From the NCBI RefSeq assembly GCF_002749615.1, contig NZ_CP024201.1:2046001-2110000 (forward strand): a DNA stretch of 64,000 nt, written 5' to 3'. The first letter of the stretch is position 1, and each line of letters begins with the position of its first letter. This document shows positions 63,036-64,000 of this stretch, in pieces. A program made the position numbers and the translations under genes. This DNA comes from Caulobacter mirabilis (GTDB taxonomy: Bacteria; Pseudomonadota; Alphaproteobacteria; Caulobacterales; Caulobacteraceae). The notes below the pieces were generated by a model. It was not told the DNA's origin and ran no database searches. It saw only the letters and a list, made by a program, of their open reading frames with translations.

Positions 63036-63119
63036 CCGCTCATCCCGGCGAATGCCGGGACCCAGATCATGGAGCGTGGAGTTCGGCATCTGGGCCCCGG
63101 CGTTCGCCGGGGTGAGCGG
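63036..63119. repeat. GC-rich inverted repeat pair (dispersed family, copy 5)
   Basis: The left arm CCGCTCATCCCGGCGAATGC matches the palindrome at 22903, and the right arm CCCCGGCGTTCGCCGGGGTG ends GAGCGG, the inverted partner. It separates rpsI from argC, so argC must have its promoter here or inside the repeat. Confidence 0.7.
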
Positions 63120-63127
63120 AGTTTGAA

Positions 63128-64000
63128 ATGGCTGCACCCAAGGTCTTCATCGACGGCGAAGCCGGCACCACCGGGCTTCAGATCTACGAGCGCCTCGTCG
63201 GTCGCACGGACATCGAGCTGCTGTCGATCGATCCGGCCCGCCGCAAGGACACGGACGCCCGCGCCGAACTGCTCAACGCTGCCGACGTGGCGATCCTGTG
63301 CCTGCCGGACGACGCCTCCCGCGAGGCGGTCGGGCTGGTGACCAATCCGGACACGCGCATCATCGACGCCTCGACCGCCTTCCGGACGGCCGAGGGCTGG
63401 ACCTATGGCTTCCACGAACTCGAGCCCGGCCACGCCAAGGTCGTGGCCGCGTCGAAGCGGGTGTCCAATCCGGGCTGCTATCCGACCGGCGCCGTCGCCC
63501 TGATCCGGCCGCTGGTCCAGGCGGGCCTGCTGCCAGCGGACTATCCGATCACCGTCAACGCCATCTCGGGCTACAGCGGCGGCGGCAAGGGCATGATCGC
63601 CGAGTTCGAGGACGCCTCGGCCCCGAACCACACGACGGTTCCCTATCGGCTGTACGGCCTGGGCCTGAACCACAAGCACGTGCCGGAGATGCAGAAGTAC
63701 GGCGCGCTGCTGACCAAACCGATCTTCGAACCGGCGGTCGGCCGCTACGCCCAGGGCATGCTGGTGCAGGTCCCGCTGCACCTGGAGCTGCTCAGCGGCG
63801 CCCCCTCGCTGGGCGACCTGCAGAAGACCCTGGCCGACCACTATCGCGGCTGCGCCTTCGTCGAGGTCGCCTCCATCGAGGAGGCCAAGAGCCTCGGCAC
63901 GCTCGATCCGGAAGGGTTGAACGGCACCAACCGCATGAAGCTGTTCGTGTTCGGCTCCGACACCTCCGGTCAGGCGCGCCTCGTGGCCCTGCTCGACAAC
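63128..64000 (+). CDS. argC: N-acetyl-gamma-glutamyl-phosphate reductase, type 2 (cut by the window end)
   Basis: ArgC reduces N-acetylglutamyl phosphate in arginine synthesis. The visible 291 residues start FIDGEAGTTGLQIYERL and contain the catalytic cysteine in KRVSNPGCYPTGAVALIRP, SGYSGGGKGMIAEFED and NHKHVPEMQKYG. The shorter N-terminal domain marks the type 2 form. The reading frame is open to the last base, so the 3' end is missing. Following rpsI is common in alphaproteobacteria. Confidence 0.94.
   Translation, partial: MAAPKVFIDGEAGTTGLQIYERLVGRTDIELLSIDPARRKDTDARAELLNAADVAILCLPDDASREAVGLVTNPDTRIIDASTAFRTAEGWTYGFHELEPGHAKVVAASKRVSNPGCYPTGAVALIRPLVQAGLLPADYPITVNAISGYSGGGKGMIAEFEDASAPNHTTVPYRLYGLGLNHKHVPEMQKYGALLTKPIFEPAVGRYAQGMLVQVPLHLELLSGAPSLGDLQKTLADHYRGCAFVEVASIEEAKSLGTLDPEGLNGTNRMKLFVFGSDTSGQARLVALLDN

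Overview
This window looks like a stretch of core chromosome from a high-GC alphaproteobacterium, most likely a member of the Caulobacteraceae (Caulobacter or Phenylobacterium type). That is an inference from gene content and order; there is no rRNA gene in the window to settle it. Supporting signs are a 5-aminolevulinate synthase (C4 heme route), a HemB without the zinc cysteines, a MucR-type regulator, the order rpoZ-spoT, the order DUF177-plsX-fabH-ihfA-merR, a DUF2842 protein, a K+-independent proton pyrophosphatase, and frequent GTG/TTG starts with 1-4 nt overlaps. No prophage, insertion sequence, CRISPR array or rRNA operon was seen.

Layout. 1-6.4 kb: dapA-smpB-methyltransferase, then on the minus strand an NYN-domain protein, a family 5 uracil-DNA glycosylase, a tiny ORF and a GFA-fold protein; folK; an AraC regulator divergent from a DUF2306 membrane protein. 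6.4-13.9 kb: rpoZ-spoT, a hydrolase with TetR regulator, a Nudix protein, rnk, pyrE, pdxJ-acpS. 13.9-24.2 kb: three tandem signal peptidase I genes (the first has lost both catalytic residues), rnc, a ParD-like/methionine aminopeptidase pair on the other strand, era, recO and a Xaa-Pro peptidase. 24.3-34.9 kb: parC, a MerR/P-loop fusion, two serine hydrolases, the arginyl/leucyl transferase bpt, motB, a hydroxyisobutyrate dehydrogenase family gene and an AraC regulator. 34.9-43.6 kb: hemB, a valine-catabolism cluster (acyl-CoA dehydrogenase, 3-hydroxyisobutyryl-CoA hydrolase, mmsB) that contains two exported methyltransferase-like proteins, then hemA. 43.6-50.2 kb: mucR-like gene divergent from glyA-nrdR-ribD-ribE-ribB(A)-ribH-nusB-thiL. 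50.2-57.8 kb: hppA, bamE, a cytochrome bc1 chaperone, DUF177, plsX, fabH, ihfA and merR. 57.8-64 kb: tRNA-Pro(GGG), small membrane proteins, ctaA, a PhoX-like protein, rplM-rpsI and the start of argC.

How the genes fit together: most of the window is housekeeping (translation, envelope export, heme, riboflavin, fatty acid and amino acid synthesis, stringent response). The parts most worth a second look are the catalytically dead signal peptidase paralogue, the ParD-like/Map pair behind a perfect palindrome, the MerR/P-loop fusion, the pair of exported methyltransferases inside the valine cluster, and a riboflavin operon whose RibD and RibBA have each lost a domain function. Several intergenic gaps carry GC-rich inverted repeats of one dispersed family.
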